Below, in pieces: positions 47,958 to 59,127 of a stretch of DNA of 64,000 nt. The stretch's first letter is position 1. The number at the start of each line of letters is the position of its first letter. A program made the position numbers and the translations under genes. Source of the DNA: Druceiella hillmani (Eukaryota > Arthropoda > Insecta > Lepidoptera > Hepialidae); contig JAYKKI010000037.1 of the NCBI GenBank assembly GCA_039881145.1, positions 11,793,501 to 11,857,500 on the forward strand, written 5' to 3'. The notes below the pieces were generated by a model, which was given only the letters and a program-made list of their open reading frames with translations, did not search any database and had not been told where the DNA came from.

Positions 47958-48752
47958 AAGAAAATTCTGTATCCTAAGTTACGAAAAAGAAAAAATACTC
48001 CTCCGCACCCTATAAAATGCTGCTTTGTGTTCATTGTGAACCGAATTTTATTGCAATACTTAGTGCTTCAGTCAAGAAAATATCGTTCAATTTCTTTTTT
48101 ATTTTGCTCGTCACGTCAACGATTTTTTGATATCCGTAATACTCTGTATTTCACAAATAAGATGATTAAAAAAAAATCACGTTCATTTTGCACACGAAAA
48201 ATGGAAATATGTACAGAACATCGTAATATAAATAGTTAAGTCAAAGGGTGAATTCTGCTGATTAAAAAGAAGATAAAAAAAACATCCAAAAGCTTTTATT
48301 TTTTTTAGGATTTACTAAACAGTTTTTAGTAACTAATTCAAATACTTCTCACAATCCCGCATCGTCTTGTGGTTAATATTTATTTAATTCATAATATAAT
48401 GACATTAACGAGAATCAGGCGGAATTGTATTTATTATTTATTATATTTGGCATACAAAAAATAATGTCACAATAGTAATAATTCTAATACAGAAAAAACA
48501 AATGAATAATTTTTGCGATCCCGAGAGTGAGCCCAGCATACATATTTGTAGCAAAATAACTTTAGAGAAATTTTTGACTTAAACAGCAACAAGTACAAGA
48601 AAAAATAAACAAAATAATTAATGAATAATACAGACAATTAATTAACATAATTTAAAATTGAAGTAAATTTATAATTATGAATCAAAAATGTTTTACCTAT
48701 ATTATACTAAAACATCTTCACAAAAGAAAAAGAATTTAGAAAGTCTACTATT
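47958..48752. repeat. 794 bp repeat unit, copy 2
   Basis: Direct partner of 44,180-44,973. Its flanks (TGATTGTTGA on the left, CGAAATTATA on the right) show no LINE sequence, which argues that the unit moves or copies independently of the LINE pieces next to copy 1. Confidence 0.85.
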
Positions 48753-50394
48753 CGAAATTATAAAGTATACTATTATTTTAATTCAGTACCTAACACATTT
48801 TGTAACAAAGACACTTTTGATCATGCTATGGCAACATAGTATTAAACCACCAAAAATATCGTTTATAAGTTAGCTCATATTATTATATGTAAGAGTTCGA
48901 AAGATGAAACAAATTTTTATTCAAAATAGTTACTTTTGTTATAAACAATAACGCTATAGAATAAATTAGTTCGATACAAGGAAAAAATTCCTCAAGGCAG
49001 AATTTATATTTGCAACCGCTGTTGTCGATATTTAAATCGCAAAAGGAATACTATAGCTGACTCCAATGCACGACATTATAATAATTAGCATATACGCGAC
49101 TCCTTAACATCAAGCTTCGCTTCCCGTGCATTACAATATCTGTGACACTGGGTCTCAGTTTCCACCATACGTGTGTTATATTGATAGGAGTATGTTTATA
49201 GGCGCTTACTCAGATCTTCTCTACTAAGTATACTTATCTGTAGGTATCAGACTATATTTTACATTATACCAATTCATAGTCGAAGCACGTCGTATAACAA
49301 ATTTGCCACGAACTTATGAACCGCAACTCACCATTGTAAAAAAGCTCACAATCAACCTTCTTAATTATTAATTATAATTATTTGGAGTATATAAGATGCA
49401 TCACGATGCATCACGATACACTGGTACGAGTTGCAAATCCAATACTGAAATACTAATTAATTTTTGTTTCAAATACATGAATGCATAATGGTGTAAACTA
49501 CTTTAAGACAGGACACTGTGGCCAATTTAGATTTAGACCAAAAATAATCCCACCTATTTTAATAGACTTAGACTAATATAATTCTCAACAAAAAAGAATT
49601 GTAGCTATGTTGTTTAGGTACTATTACCAAAAATCTACTCGTGAGACTTATCGACAATAAATGTGCCCTCGAATTAGCTTTCTCGTATTTTTCTCAGCAT
49701 ATCATTCTGTGCTGAAAATAGTAAATAGGCTACCCTGAATTTATTATCTGCTTCCATGGCGCCCAATAAGTACTACGAAAATCCATTGGAAACATAACTG
49801 GTCAGTATCTTAAATTGGACACTCCAGTCAGTCGGTATTTATCTAGAATTCAATATTTACTCGCCTGCCTTTCTCACGAACAACAAACTTCGTTAGGTTT
49901 TCACATTTGTGATGCGCCAAACGCCCAACGTAGTTGAAGTTTCTTTTGCAAAAAATGGTCAAAAGCAGAATTACGGACTCCAATCTCCTTCAACATCGAT
50001 TGGTTTATTATTTTATCGAATCTCCCTACAAAAGACTATTTGGCCTAATAGATCTATTTTTATGTTTTACGTTTAGCCTAATAGATCAAAAGCTTCGTTA
50101 CCTAAAGTTTTTTTACCAAGTATTCTAAATTTACTCCTATCATTTTATAGAAATTTCAGGCATTATACGAACTGCCAATTCGCTTCGAACTTTTCTAATA
50201 GTGTCATAAATTACATTCTGGCGAAGTTAGTGAGGATAGTTCTCAGTAAACAATGGATGTTAACGACTTGCTAGCGTCTAATTGGTAATTCATTAAAGGC
50301 AAAATAATCCGTCGGAGACGCAGCCAAATCATAATTATACAATTATATGCTGCAAGTATTAATAATAATATTTCCGATGAAATTTGTTAATCAG
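48753..50394. other. Intergenic, nothing seen
   Basis: A+T-rich with no supported feature. Alignment to duplication copy A starts at about 50,395, but copy A is cut by the window edge there. Confidence 0.5.
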
Positions 50395-51434
50395 ATATTA
50401 CTAAGTAGAGACGAATGTATATGGCACGAATTTATATAAAATGATAAACATTTCGTAATTTATTTGACATAACAGCGCACAAAAAAATATTTTATATCCG
50501 CTATAATGATTGAAAATCAATTCGACCTGATTTTAGAATCACTTGCTTGACAGTTATATTATCAACTATGATGAAATGTGTCGGTAACTTTACTGTTTTT
50601 AATTTTCTGATTAAAGTATTAATTGAAACTAATTTATTCAACCTTAGCAAACTTGTTAAGATATATTAAGTAATGTAATAATGCTTAAAACTGTAATACT
50701 GAAACTTTTTAGATACTCAAAATGAATACTTGGTGGGAATTTTGTTATTTTTCATTAATTTTTAATATGTTTGAAACAATTTTATATTCATTTCACTCAT
50801 CTACTGAGTAAAGTACTATATCCACTCTTCCTTAGGCGAAACTTCTACCGACTACTTTGGAAAGTAACCAACATCGCAAATGCAATTTGTTATTAATTTT
50901 TAATATTAAACGAAAATGATAAGCAGTAAGCAGCAAGGACCAACTTTTACAGTAAATTATTCAATAATTTCGTAATGAATTTGGATATATTTAAATAAGA
51001 ATTATTTACTTGGCGGAATGGACTAGAGCATTACCATATCAATAAAGGAACAAAATATGAGCATTTTATGAAGATACTTTCTTAAGTATTTACTTTGTCC
51101 ATGTCTTCATACTTCATTCGTACTTCATATTTCTTGTTAGTACTATAACTTGTCACTACTAGAAGGTATATATTAAAGACAAAACTTGCATTCAAACCAC
51201 CGTGTCCACTGATAAGCTTTCCCTAAGTGAACTTAAAAAAAATGCAGAGACTCATTAAACAAATTACCTAAGTACAATTTAATTTAGAAACTTTAAATTT
51301 ACAGCATGCAATGAAACAAATATTTGAAAAGTACAAGAATATTATATCTACGTAAATTACTTATTCTTTGTTATCTGATAATTTTATATAAATTTTATTA
51401 ATATCTCTAACAGTACACGTCTTTGCCTTTCATG

Positions 51435-51439
51435 GTTTT
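51435..51439. repeat. Target-site duplication, left
   Basis: GTTTT, identical to 55,999-56,003. Confidence 0.85.
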
Positions 51440-51624
51440 TATTATAAATTAAAACGACGTGTACTCAATTAGATAATCAATGGCTGACAGACTTTATTTC
51501 TTAATAATAGTGATGTACAAAAGGTTGACATATCAGAGACGATAGTTATAATCACAATCACATACGTCATAGATGACGCTACATTGTTTACTTGATGTTA
51601 CTAATTTAATTATATATTTTAACA
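51440..51624 (-). repeat. Copia 3' LTR
   Basis: 185 bp. On the element strand it starts TGTTAAAATA and ends TTTATAATA. It contains an AATAAA signal on that strand (about 51,497-51,502). It has 12 more bases than the 5' LTR (around 51,568-51,579). Confidence 0.95.
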
Positions 51625-51634
51625 CCCCAACTAC
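51625..51634 (-). promoter_or_regulatory. Polypurine tract
   Basis: On the element strand GTAGTTGGGG immediately precedes the 3' LTR, the usual place for plus-strand DNA priming. Confidence 0.6.
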
Positions 51635-51681
51635 AGCAAATAAACTAAATTTCCAAAATTTACAAAAAGAAACAGAATATC

Positions 51682-52345
51682 TTAATTTCTACCATCTACA
51701 AAATTAACTCCCATACTTTCAACACATTTGTAATGCTTATTAGTACTAAGTCCCTTTGTTAACACATCAGCAGGCATAGCTGTTGTTGGCAAATATTTTA
51801 AGTTAATAATTTTATTGTTTACTGCATCTTTAACAAAATGGTATCTTATATCAATATGTTTGCTTTTTCTATTTATAACATAATTTGCCACCAACTTCTG
51901 TGCACTCTGGCTATCATTGAATACTGTATAGTTAGAAAATTGTATAGTACATAGTTCAGTAGTAATATCACATAGTAAAGCTCTCAAATACATAGCTTCT
52001 TTACATGCTTCAGCTATTGACATGTATTCGGCCTCCATACTGGATAAAGCCACTGTCCTCAGCTTCTCTCTCCCAGGAAATCACTGAGCCAGACATTAAA
52101 AAACAATAACCTGTGTAAGATTTACGATCTACCACATTGCTTGCCCAATCGGCATCAACATATCCTACGAGTTCAGGTTTTTCTTTAGTATATTTTAAGT
52201 AAAAATTTTTATGTTTTCTTTAGATATCTGAGAATCCTTTTCGCATAATTTCAATGAACATCAGTATAACATCTATTAAATTGACTTAGAAAACTGACAC
52301 TAAATGCTATGTCAGGCCTTGTTAGCACTGATAAGTACATGAGAC
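51682..52345 (-). pseudogene. Copia pol C-terminus: connection and RNase H
   Basis: Reading down from 52,345: [30 protein letters not shown] then TGA (52,251-52,253) where the family has Trp, NYAKRILRYL, a frame slip near 52,205, then GYVDADWAS with RNase H acidic residues, VDRKSYTGYCF, a second slip near 52,065, and an open stretch 51,682-52,053 with LSSMEAEYMSIAEACKEA, FNDSQSAQKL and HIDIRYHFVKD, ending PADVLTKGLS. RNase H removes the RNA of the RNA-DNA hybrid. All motifs are present but not in one frame. Confidence 0.9.
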
Positions 52346-52351
52346 TTACAG

Positions 52352-53404
52352 TCAGGTGTTGATATGGAATCTGTTGGTTACGAGTTTCATTTTTTTTTCA
52401 ATATTCAATTTACACTCCATTGGAGTAGTACATTCTTTACAATCTAACATATTAAATTTACTCAACAATTCTTTTACATATTGCTTTTGGTCTAATGTAA
52501 TAAACTTATTTTCTTTATCAATTTTGACACGCATTCCTAGACAATTTTGAACTTGTCCTAAATTTTTAATTTTAAACTTTGAACACAATACTGAAAATAA
52601 TTTATCTGTTTCCTTCTTACTGTTTGAAAAAACAAAGAAATCATCTACATATAAAGCAATAACTATTTTAACATCATTATTCAGTTTTGTAAATACACAT
52701 GGTTCCAATTTACATTTCTTAAAATTTAACTCACACGAACATTGCTCAACTTTCTCATACCAAGATCTAGATGATTGCTTTAATCCATATATGGCTTTAT
52801 TAAGTTTTACAATAATCTTTTTCTTATTTCTATCACAAGAAATATCAGGTTGCACCATATAAATATCCTTTTTAAGATAACCATTTAAAAAAGCTTTTTT
52901 AACGTCTAGATGAGTTTGTGATGAGATGTCTAAGTTTAACTGCACTGCTAGAGCAAATAAGAGTCTAAGTGTTGAATGCCTAACCACTGGTGAAAAAGTG
53001 TCATCATAGTCCACACCTGGCCGTTGCGTATAACCTATAGCCACTAAACGCGCTCTATACCGCACACTTTTATCACTGTTCACTTTTCTTTTAAATACCA
53101 ATTTACACTGCACTAAAGTTTTATCAGAAGGCAACTCGTCAACAGGTACCTGATTGTCCTCAAACGCTTGCAGTTCTTCTCGCATTGCCTCTATCCATTT
53201 TTCTTTGCCCCAGCTATTCAATGCTTCTTCAACATTTATGGGATCACTGACACATTCTGTGCTTGATGATATGCATAGATTAGTAAAACCATAACGCTCA
53301 GGTTTCTTTTTGATACATTTAGTTATTGTTTCTGCTAGATCTGACTCTTCTTTATCTTCAGATTGTTCTCTTGTATTTAGCTCTTCATCCGTGCTTATAT
53401 ATTG
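52352..53404 (-). CDS. Copia reverse transcriptase domain
   Basis: Open from just after the TAG at 53,405-53,407 to 52,352. A likely tether (acidic linker, [11 protein letters not shown]) leads into [33 protein letters not shown], then [12 protein letters not shown] (catalytic Asp), [15 protein letters not shown] and LYVDDFFVF (the YVDD pair). Counting from MNSW, the catalytic residues are Asp106, Asp193 and Asp194. The reading frame is lost at a nine-A run on the coding strand (52,390-52,398), so the last residues before 52,352 are out of frame. It would copy element RNA into DNA inside the particle. Confidence 0.93.
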   Translation of the reverse strand, partial: QYISTDEELNTREQSEDKEESDLAETITKCIKKKPERYGFTNLCISSSTECVSDPINVEEALNSWGKEKWIEAMREELQAFEDNQVPVDELPSDKTLVQCKLVFKRKVNSDKSVRYRARLVAIGYTQRPGVDYDDTFSPVVRHSTLRLLFALAVQLNLDISSQTHLDVKKAFLNGYLKKDIYMVQPDISCDRNKKKIIVKLNKAIYGLKQSSRSWYEKVEQCSCELNFKKCKLEPCVFTKLNNDVKIVIALYVDDFFVFSNSKKETDKLFSVLCSKFKIKNLGQVQNCLGMRVKIDKENKFITLDQKQYVKELLSKFNMLDCKECTTPMECKLNIEKKMKLVTNRFHINT

Positions 53405-53437
53405 CTAGAATGTAGAGGCTAAATCTGATATAGCATT

Positions 53438-54844
53438 CTAATATTTACAATTAGAGATATCCTGGACTGAGGGAGTAGTTTCGCTCTCTAACATTGCTAC
53501 TTCCTGCCTCATTTCATGATCTGATTCTTCTTCTTCACAAGTATCCTCAACTGAAACTGATACATTGTCACGTGAATAATTTTTGTCAGTACTTTCATGA
53601 ATGATCACATCTCTACTTGTAATCACACATCTTTTGGTGGGATCATAAACTCTGTATCCCTTGACATTTTCAGAGAAACCAACTAGGATGTGTTTTTGTG
53701 ACTTGGTATTCCATTTCAATCTTTTTTCCTTTGGTATATGGACCATCACCTCACTACCAAATATTCGGATATGACTTAAATCTGGTTTTGAATTAAACCA
53801 GAGCTCAAAGGGTGTTTTGTTAATTAATATTGATGCAACCGATCTATTCCTGAGATAAACAGCAGTATTAATCGCCTCTGCCCAAAACCTTTTCTCTAGA
53901 TTAGCATCAAATAACAAACAACGAGCTCGCTCAACTAAGGTTCTATTAATTCGCTCACTTAACCCGTTCTGCTTAGGAGTATAGGGATTTGTTTTTTGGT
54001 GAATTATTCCAGCATCTTTCAAAAAATTCTCAAATTCCCTGCTGCAAAACTCTAAGCCATTGTCTGTCCTAAACATTTTGATTTTATTGCTTTGTTGATT
54101 CTCAACCATCGCTTTAAATTCCTTGAAGTATTTGTAAACTTCACTCTTGAGGAAGTAAACAAAAACCATTCGAGAATAATCATCGATAAATATTAGGAAA
54201 TACCTTGCTCCGCCTATCGAAGCCGTCTCCATCGGTCCGCATACATCAGCATGTATCATATCCAGTACTCTGCCACTCCATATTCCAGTATGATCAAAAG
54301 GTAAGCGACTTTGTTTTCCTTTGCAACACACTGTGCACGAACTTTTGTTAAATACAGGCTTGTCAGCGTATAATAATACCGATACTGCACCTTCTTTCAT
54401 TGCATTTAAGTCATTCATATTTAGATGACCCATTCTTATGTGCCATACACCGCTTACTGCCGCAAAAGATGTAAACAGACAGTGCTTATATTCTAAAGAC
54501 AACTTGTAAACACCATCAATCTCATTCGCCACTGCAACTAATTCATTGTTTTTGTTGTAAACATCACACCTCTTCTTCTTGAATTCTTCTCTATTACCAA
54601 TTTTAATCATCTGACTAAAGGATATCAAATTCGTAGTAAGGTCAGGAACACATAACACATCTTTCAGTGTAATCTCGTATTTACAGTTTGGAGTCACTGT
54701 TACAATGTCCACATCACGCGAGCACAAAACTGGCATAGCACTCCTATTAGCAGCTATAATCTCCTTAATGCTGAATGTACACATTCTGTTTTGCCACATG
54801 TTTTCATCATGTGTCATATGAGCACTCGCTCCACTGTCTAAATA
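53438..54844 (-). CDS. Copia protease and integrase
   Basis: Same frame as gag across a single TGA. Starts with YLDSGASAHMT, the aspartic protease active site. From the ATG at 54,817 (459 residues) the integrase follows: zinc site His126, His131, Cys161, Cys164 (HIRMGH and CTVC), catalytic Asp191 (HADVCG), Asp252 (RTDNGLEF) and Glu288 (GLSERI), with 35 residues between the last two, the DD35E pattern. Then FWAEAINTAVYLRNR and the GKE-type domain typical of Copia integrases. Ends at TAG 53,438-53,440 in the acidic linker; the frame continues past it to a second TAG and into reverse transcriptase. Catalytic residues are all present. Confidence 0.95.
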   Translation of the reverse strand, partial: YLDSGASAHMTHDENMWQNRMCTFSIKEIIAANRSAMPVLCSRDVDIVTVTPNCKYEITLKDVLCVPDLTTNLISFSQMIKIGNREEFKKKRCDVYNKNNELVAVANEIDGVYKLSLEYKHCLFTSFAAVSGVWHIRMGHLNMNDLNAMKEGAVSVLLYADKPVFNKSSCTVCCKGKQSRLPFDHTGIWSGRVLDMIHADVCGPMETASIGGARYFLIFIDDYSRMVFVYFLKSEVYKYFKEFKAMVENQQSNKIKMFRTDNGLEFCSREFENFLKDAGIIHQKTNPYTPKQNGLSERINRTLVERARCLLFDANLEKRFWAEAINTAVYLRNRSVASILINKTPFELWFNSKPDLSHIRIFGSEVMVHIPKEKRLKWNTKSQKHILVGFSENVKGYRVYDPTKRCVITSRDVIIHESTDKNYSRDNVSVSVEDTCEEEESDHEMRQEVAMLESETTPSVQDISNCKY

Positions 54845-55711
54845 TCACTCATGTTTTCCGTATTTACCACTTAGAAAAACAGCTGAGAAAGCATGTGTTT
54901 TCTTTGTTTTCTCGGAATAATTAATTGACTGATTACACTGGTTTTTGTAGTGTCCAAATAGTTTACAACGATAACATTTTATATTCGCCTTGTCCGTTTT
55001 GTTGACATTCATGTTCATAGACAAAACACCGCCGCCATGATGATTTATGCTGTCATTCTTTCCAGAGCTGCCAACTTTAGAGTTTTTCTGTCGACTGCGC
55101 TGCCATCTACTCAAGAATGCACTTCCGGCTTGACAATCATCTCCGGCCATATCTATGAGTTTCGTTTTTACTAAGTCAGCAGTAATGGCGGTCCCTGAGT
55201 GTTTAATCGCCATTATCACGGGAATGTATTTTTCAGTTAATCGTGCCAGCATCAAGCAGCCAATCCACTCGTCGTTCACAAAAAAACCTGTTCCAGACAA
55301 CTTCTGTCCCGTTTCTATTATTTGCGTAACATAACTTGTCATTGATTCACAATTCTCAAGACGGATCGAAATTAAATTGCGCAGCAACGATATTCTACGA
55401 GAGAATCCAGAATCATCGAACATAATTTTTAGTTTTGTCCATAAGCTTTTTGATGATTTAGCTTCTTTTATGTGAACATACAGCGAGGTATCTATAGTCA
55501 GGATTAATTTTTCTTTAGCTTTCGCATCATTTTCGGCTGTTTCTTTAGTAGGCTCCGCTTTGATGGTATTCGCCACGCCTTCCAAAATCAGCAAGTTTTC
55601 CACTGCAAAGGCCCACTCGTAATAGTTTTCTCGGCCTTTGAGCTTCGGTACGTTAGTGAGAAAAGAATTAGACGCCATTATGGTAACAATACGTGCTACT
55701 TCACGAATCAC
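54845..55711 (-). CDS. Copia Gag
   Basis: 288 residues with no internal stop. A more natural start is Met12 (ATG at 55,678-55,676), giving MASNSFLTNVPKLKGRENYY. The body has the Copia Gag helical region (LILTIDTSLYVHIKEAKSSK, FSRRISLLRNLISIRL) and a CCHC zinc knuckle CYRCKLFGHYKNQC at 246-259 for RNA binding. It ends in a single TGA directly before the protease active site in the same frame. In relatives this place is usually a Trp codon, so the stop is probably a mutation, though readthrough control is possible. The leader between LTR and ATG is about 115-150 bases. Confidence 0.95.
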   Translation of the reverse strand: MIREVARIVTIMASNSFLTNVPKLKGRENYYEWAFAVENLLILEGVANTIKAEPTKETAENDAKAKEKLILTIDTSLYVHIKEAKSSKSLWTKLKIMFDDSGFSRRISLLRNLISIRLENCESMTSYVTQIIETGQKLSGTGFFVNDEWIGCLMLARLTEKYIPVIMAIKHSGTAITADLVKTKLIDMAGDDCQAGSAFLSRWQRSRQKNSKVGSSGKNDSINHHGGGVLSMNMNVNKTDKANIKCYRCKLFGHYKNQCNQSINYSEKTKKTHAFSAVFLSGKYGKHE

Positions 55712-55811
55712 GAAATAATTTTTTTTACTGATTTAATTTTAACACTGATGTTCAGAATGAGTATGCTAGCTAACTGATAAATATACTTTTTACTTTCTCC
55801 TAAGGGCGATA

Positions 55812-55825
55812 CTGGGCCCATAACC
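55812..55825 (-). promoter_or_regulatory. Copia primer-binding site
   Basis: On the element strand GGTTATGGGCCCAG, directly after the 5' LTR end. It equals the known site of Copia that pairs with an internal part of the initiator methionine tRNA (half-tRNA priming). Confidence 0.95.
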
Positions 55826-55998
55826 TATTATAAATTAAAACGACGTGTACTCAATTAGATAATCAATGGCTGACAGACTTTATTTCTTAATAATAGTGAT
55901 GTACAAAAGGTTGACATATCAGAGACAATAGTTATAATCACAATCACATACGCTACATTGTTTATTTGATGTTACTAATTTAATTATATATTTTAACA
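55826..55998 (-). repeat. Copia 5' LTR
   Basis: 173 bp; begins TGTTAAAATA and ends TTTATAATA on the element strand, so termini are TG and TA, not TG and CA. Two substitutions and a 12-base indel separate it from the 3' LTR. Confidence 0.95.
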
Positions 55999-56003
55999 GT
56001 TTT
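55999..56003. repeat. Target-site duplication, right
   Basis: GTTTT, identical to 51,435-51,439. Confidence 0.85.
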
Positions 56004-58489
56004 ACTTATGCGATATTGATTATTCTTCATGTTATATGTGATTAAAATGTGCGCAACTCATTTTATACTTCCTAGCCAGCCACGAGTGTTCTACGACATT
56101 ATTAACATATTATCATTATAATTTAAGACTCGGCCAACTCGTATTCTTTGTTTTACGCTCATTTCAATTGTTTTTAATAATAATAGCAATATTTTTACTT
56201 AGCGACATTCAATATAACCATAACCAATGATACGCTCTAATGTTAAATATTGCCTGTTGTATAACCAATTATTGAACATAAACAAATAGACCCAGATCGC
56301 AAGGTCGTTGGCTAACAGTTGCTAATATATTATTAATCATAATCTATGCACATTATAACCCTCTGTCAATTGTAAAGGTAAAATAAATCGGTACCTACCT
56401 ACTTATGAAACGATAGCTGGACAAGTGGTGTATAATATTCATGGCCTCACAATCGTGTCCTCTATTGCTTTAATATCTATTTAGTAATTAAGAAATTTAA
56501 TTTAGTTGTTTAACAAATATAGTGATCAAGAAGCATGATAATATAGAAGAAATTAATTCAAATTCCTATATTTAAAGTCCTGTCCATAATTCTGAAATCT
56601 ATAAGTTCCTGTATTATCCGTAAAGTACATTTAAAACAACGGACCCACAATTTTATTTTTTCTCTACACTTCCATTAAAAGCTTTCTCAGCAATTTAATA
56701 TAGAATATCAGTAACATCTATCTACTAACGTATATATCCTACTTTCACGTCCTTTATATTTTTTTACAAAGCTAAAGATTTTCTAAGCTAGACGAGAGAG
56801 CTCTAATTAGAAGCGGTTCGTTGCCCGTAATGCACCACGGCTGCGCTGTAACTCTTCGTTGGAAAGTAAAGTTGCAAAATTTATAGATCTGAAGTTAATT
56901 TTAGAAGAATCTTGCAAAAAATTCATAATGAGACATTCGTGTCATTTAAGGATGGTATTTGGTGTGGATTTTAAAAATGTAAGTCATAAAATAAAACAAT
57001 TGAAGCCACATCGAATATTCCTAATATTCCATAAAAGGAAGTATCTTTAATAAACTAAGTTAATCTTAGATATAATCAAATCATGTCACATAAAACTTTC
57101 GAGGTATTTCAATTTAAAACCCATCATTCAGTGATTCCTAAAAGGAATAAATTCAACACGCGAAAACCATCTCAGCATACAATGCTTTTTCTATTTTAAT
57201 AACATACAGCAACCTTCAATTTTGTTCATAACCCAAATATCTCCTCCTACGAAAGTATTCTAGCAATCTGACTAAACTAGATAATGTAATTTTTTTCGTA
57301 ACTGCCTATGAAGATCAGTCTATTTAAAAGCTCGTCAAGTCACTAGAGAAATTCGAGCGTAGTCAGCTACGATCAGGTTCAGTTAAGCGACTTTCCTTCA
57401 CTAGCATGTTTCGCTTTGAACTCCCATTTTATTTTATACCACGAATAATACAACTGCTTTTATGCTACGTATACGTAGATTCATTGCTGGATTCATATTT
57501 CCTCTTTTCTGCTGCTATACTGAAAAGTTTAAATTCAGTCAGTTAATTTTTGCACTTTTATGTGTAAAGGATTCATCGTTAAAAACATTTTAGTTTTTCA
57601 AATATAAATGTATTTCACATTGCTAACATAAACACATATTTTACTGACAATGAAACTTGGCTTAAAATTATTATTTAGTCATAATTGACTTTAGTTAAGA
57701 AGTAATACCCTTTAAAATTTTAAAAACAATCAAAAGAAAAGCTTTTTGCTTAAATAATTACTTAGACTCTTTAAAAAAAATTATGTAAACAAGTTGAAAT
57801 TGAAAAATTTAAAATATTTATGACCCTTATTTTTATTTTGGGGAGCGAGAGTTTTAGATCCTTCAAATTTGAATATAATAAAGCTGGCATCATTGCAAGT
57901 GGTTGTTCGAACATGAACAAACGAGCATTACGAGAAATCATTTTTCGTTTTATGAGTATTATAAATACTTTTTTAAAATGGAAAATAAAGTAAAACGCAT
58001 TTATGATAAGAATAAATTTCAGTAAAGTGACAGGTTTCTTTCGAAATAAATTGAGGTGCAGCGATTATTAATATTTTGAATAGATTAAATTAAAACTTTC
58101 CTAAATATTTTCAATGAAATTATGGACCTTTTTATTTTTCCTTATTATGGACATTTTTATTTCAATTTATTGTAGTCAAAAATGAGCTGGTAAAATTTCT
58201 ACGCTGAACAGTTTCCTAGAAAAAGTACTGTGCTACATATATGGACAGATACGTGAATGATGTTATAAAGATTCAGTTTTTGTGATACGGGGCTTAAAAA
58301 ATATAAAATAAGACACCAAAATAGCTTACCACACTACATATAAGGTGCAGCAGGTTTAAATCGTTGCATCTTACCCGTGACAATTTCGTAGATGAATAGA
58401 TGTTCGTTCAAAATGGATACGTAAATGAATATAGCAGAAACGTTTGATTAGTGGTTATTTTTTAATTCGTAATGATATTTTCAGGACTC

Positions 58490-59127
58490 GTATTATAATG
58501 TAATTACTGAAAGATTATTGTATTGCGATTATTTCAAGGTGTTTACTTCAAGGTAATTATTGCGTTATCACCGTCAATCATTATTGTTTGGTAGTTATTG
58601 CAAGACAATGTAATTATGCAGCTTGTTCAAATCAATCACTACTAACTGATGATTGTATATTTAAGTCAATGAATCTCACATAACTTGTATGCATTTCAGC
58701 AGCATTGGCTGTTCCGTCATTAGTTGCGCGTATATACATTGGGCGGTTATACAATACAATAAAATAACTATCAAATGATCTCAAGAATTTTAAAATATGT
58801 ATATGCCATATTTGAGAATTCACAAAAAAATTAATTTGCTTATAATTTCTTATCCATCATAAGAAATTATAAGCAAATTTAATAAGTTATGGTAACTGAG
58901 AATGAAATTTATACTAAAAAATACAAATATGTACTTCAAAAACTTAAAAAATACAAATATATAATCATTGTAAAAGCTGTTTAAATCATGATAATAATGA
59001 CTATTGCAAATCAGTCATCTAAAGTGATTAAATGATTATAATCAAATTATTCAATAGTAAAGTATTATATTTCCAAATATCGAAGAATAATATTTGTAAT
59101 GTGGCTTATTATTTATATACTTTCCTG
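58490..59127. other. Copy-B-only insert of about 640 bp
   Basis: Copy A runs from TTTTCAGGACT straight into the following T-run (about 7,026-7,040); copy B has about 640 extra bases between a left CAGGACT and a right CCTGGAT that match the same copy A bases, as if 7-8 bases were duplicated on insertion. The insert is A+T-rich, has no coding frame, and has a perfect hairpin near its centre, so it may be a non-autonomous foldback element. Confidence 0.6.
58833..58879. repeat. Perfect 21 bp hairpin, 5-base loop
   Basis: AATTTGCTTATAATTTCTTA plus T (58,833-58,853) is exactly complementary to 58,859-58,879 around CCATC; with one bulged base the pairing extends a few more bases. It lies inside the copy-B-only insert. 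Confidence 0.9.

Larger units (their letters stand above)
51440..55998 (-). mobile_element. Full-length Copia LTR retrotransposon
   Basis: 4,559 bp, reading from right to left. 5' LTR 55,826-55,998, primer site 55,812-55,825, gag, protease, integrase, reverse transcriptase, RNase H, purine-rich tract 51,625-51,634, 3' LTR 51,440-51,624. GTTTT flanks both ends (51,435-51,439 and 55,999-56,003). The order integrase before reverse transcriptase defines the Copia superfamily. The LTRs differ by two substitutions and one 12-base indel, so the insertion is fairly recent. Coding lesions: in-frame stops at 54,845-54,847, 53,438-53,440, 53,405-53,407 and 52,251-52,253, and small frame slips near 52,390, 52,205 and 52,065. 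It is probably non-autonomous now. Confidence 0.97.

Noticed and set aside
52356..52550. Plus-strand open frame inside Copia pol
   Set aside because: It is the antisense shadow of the reverse transcriptase.
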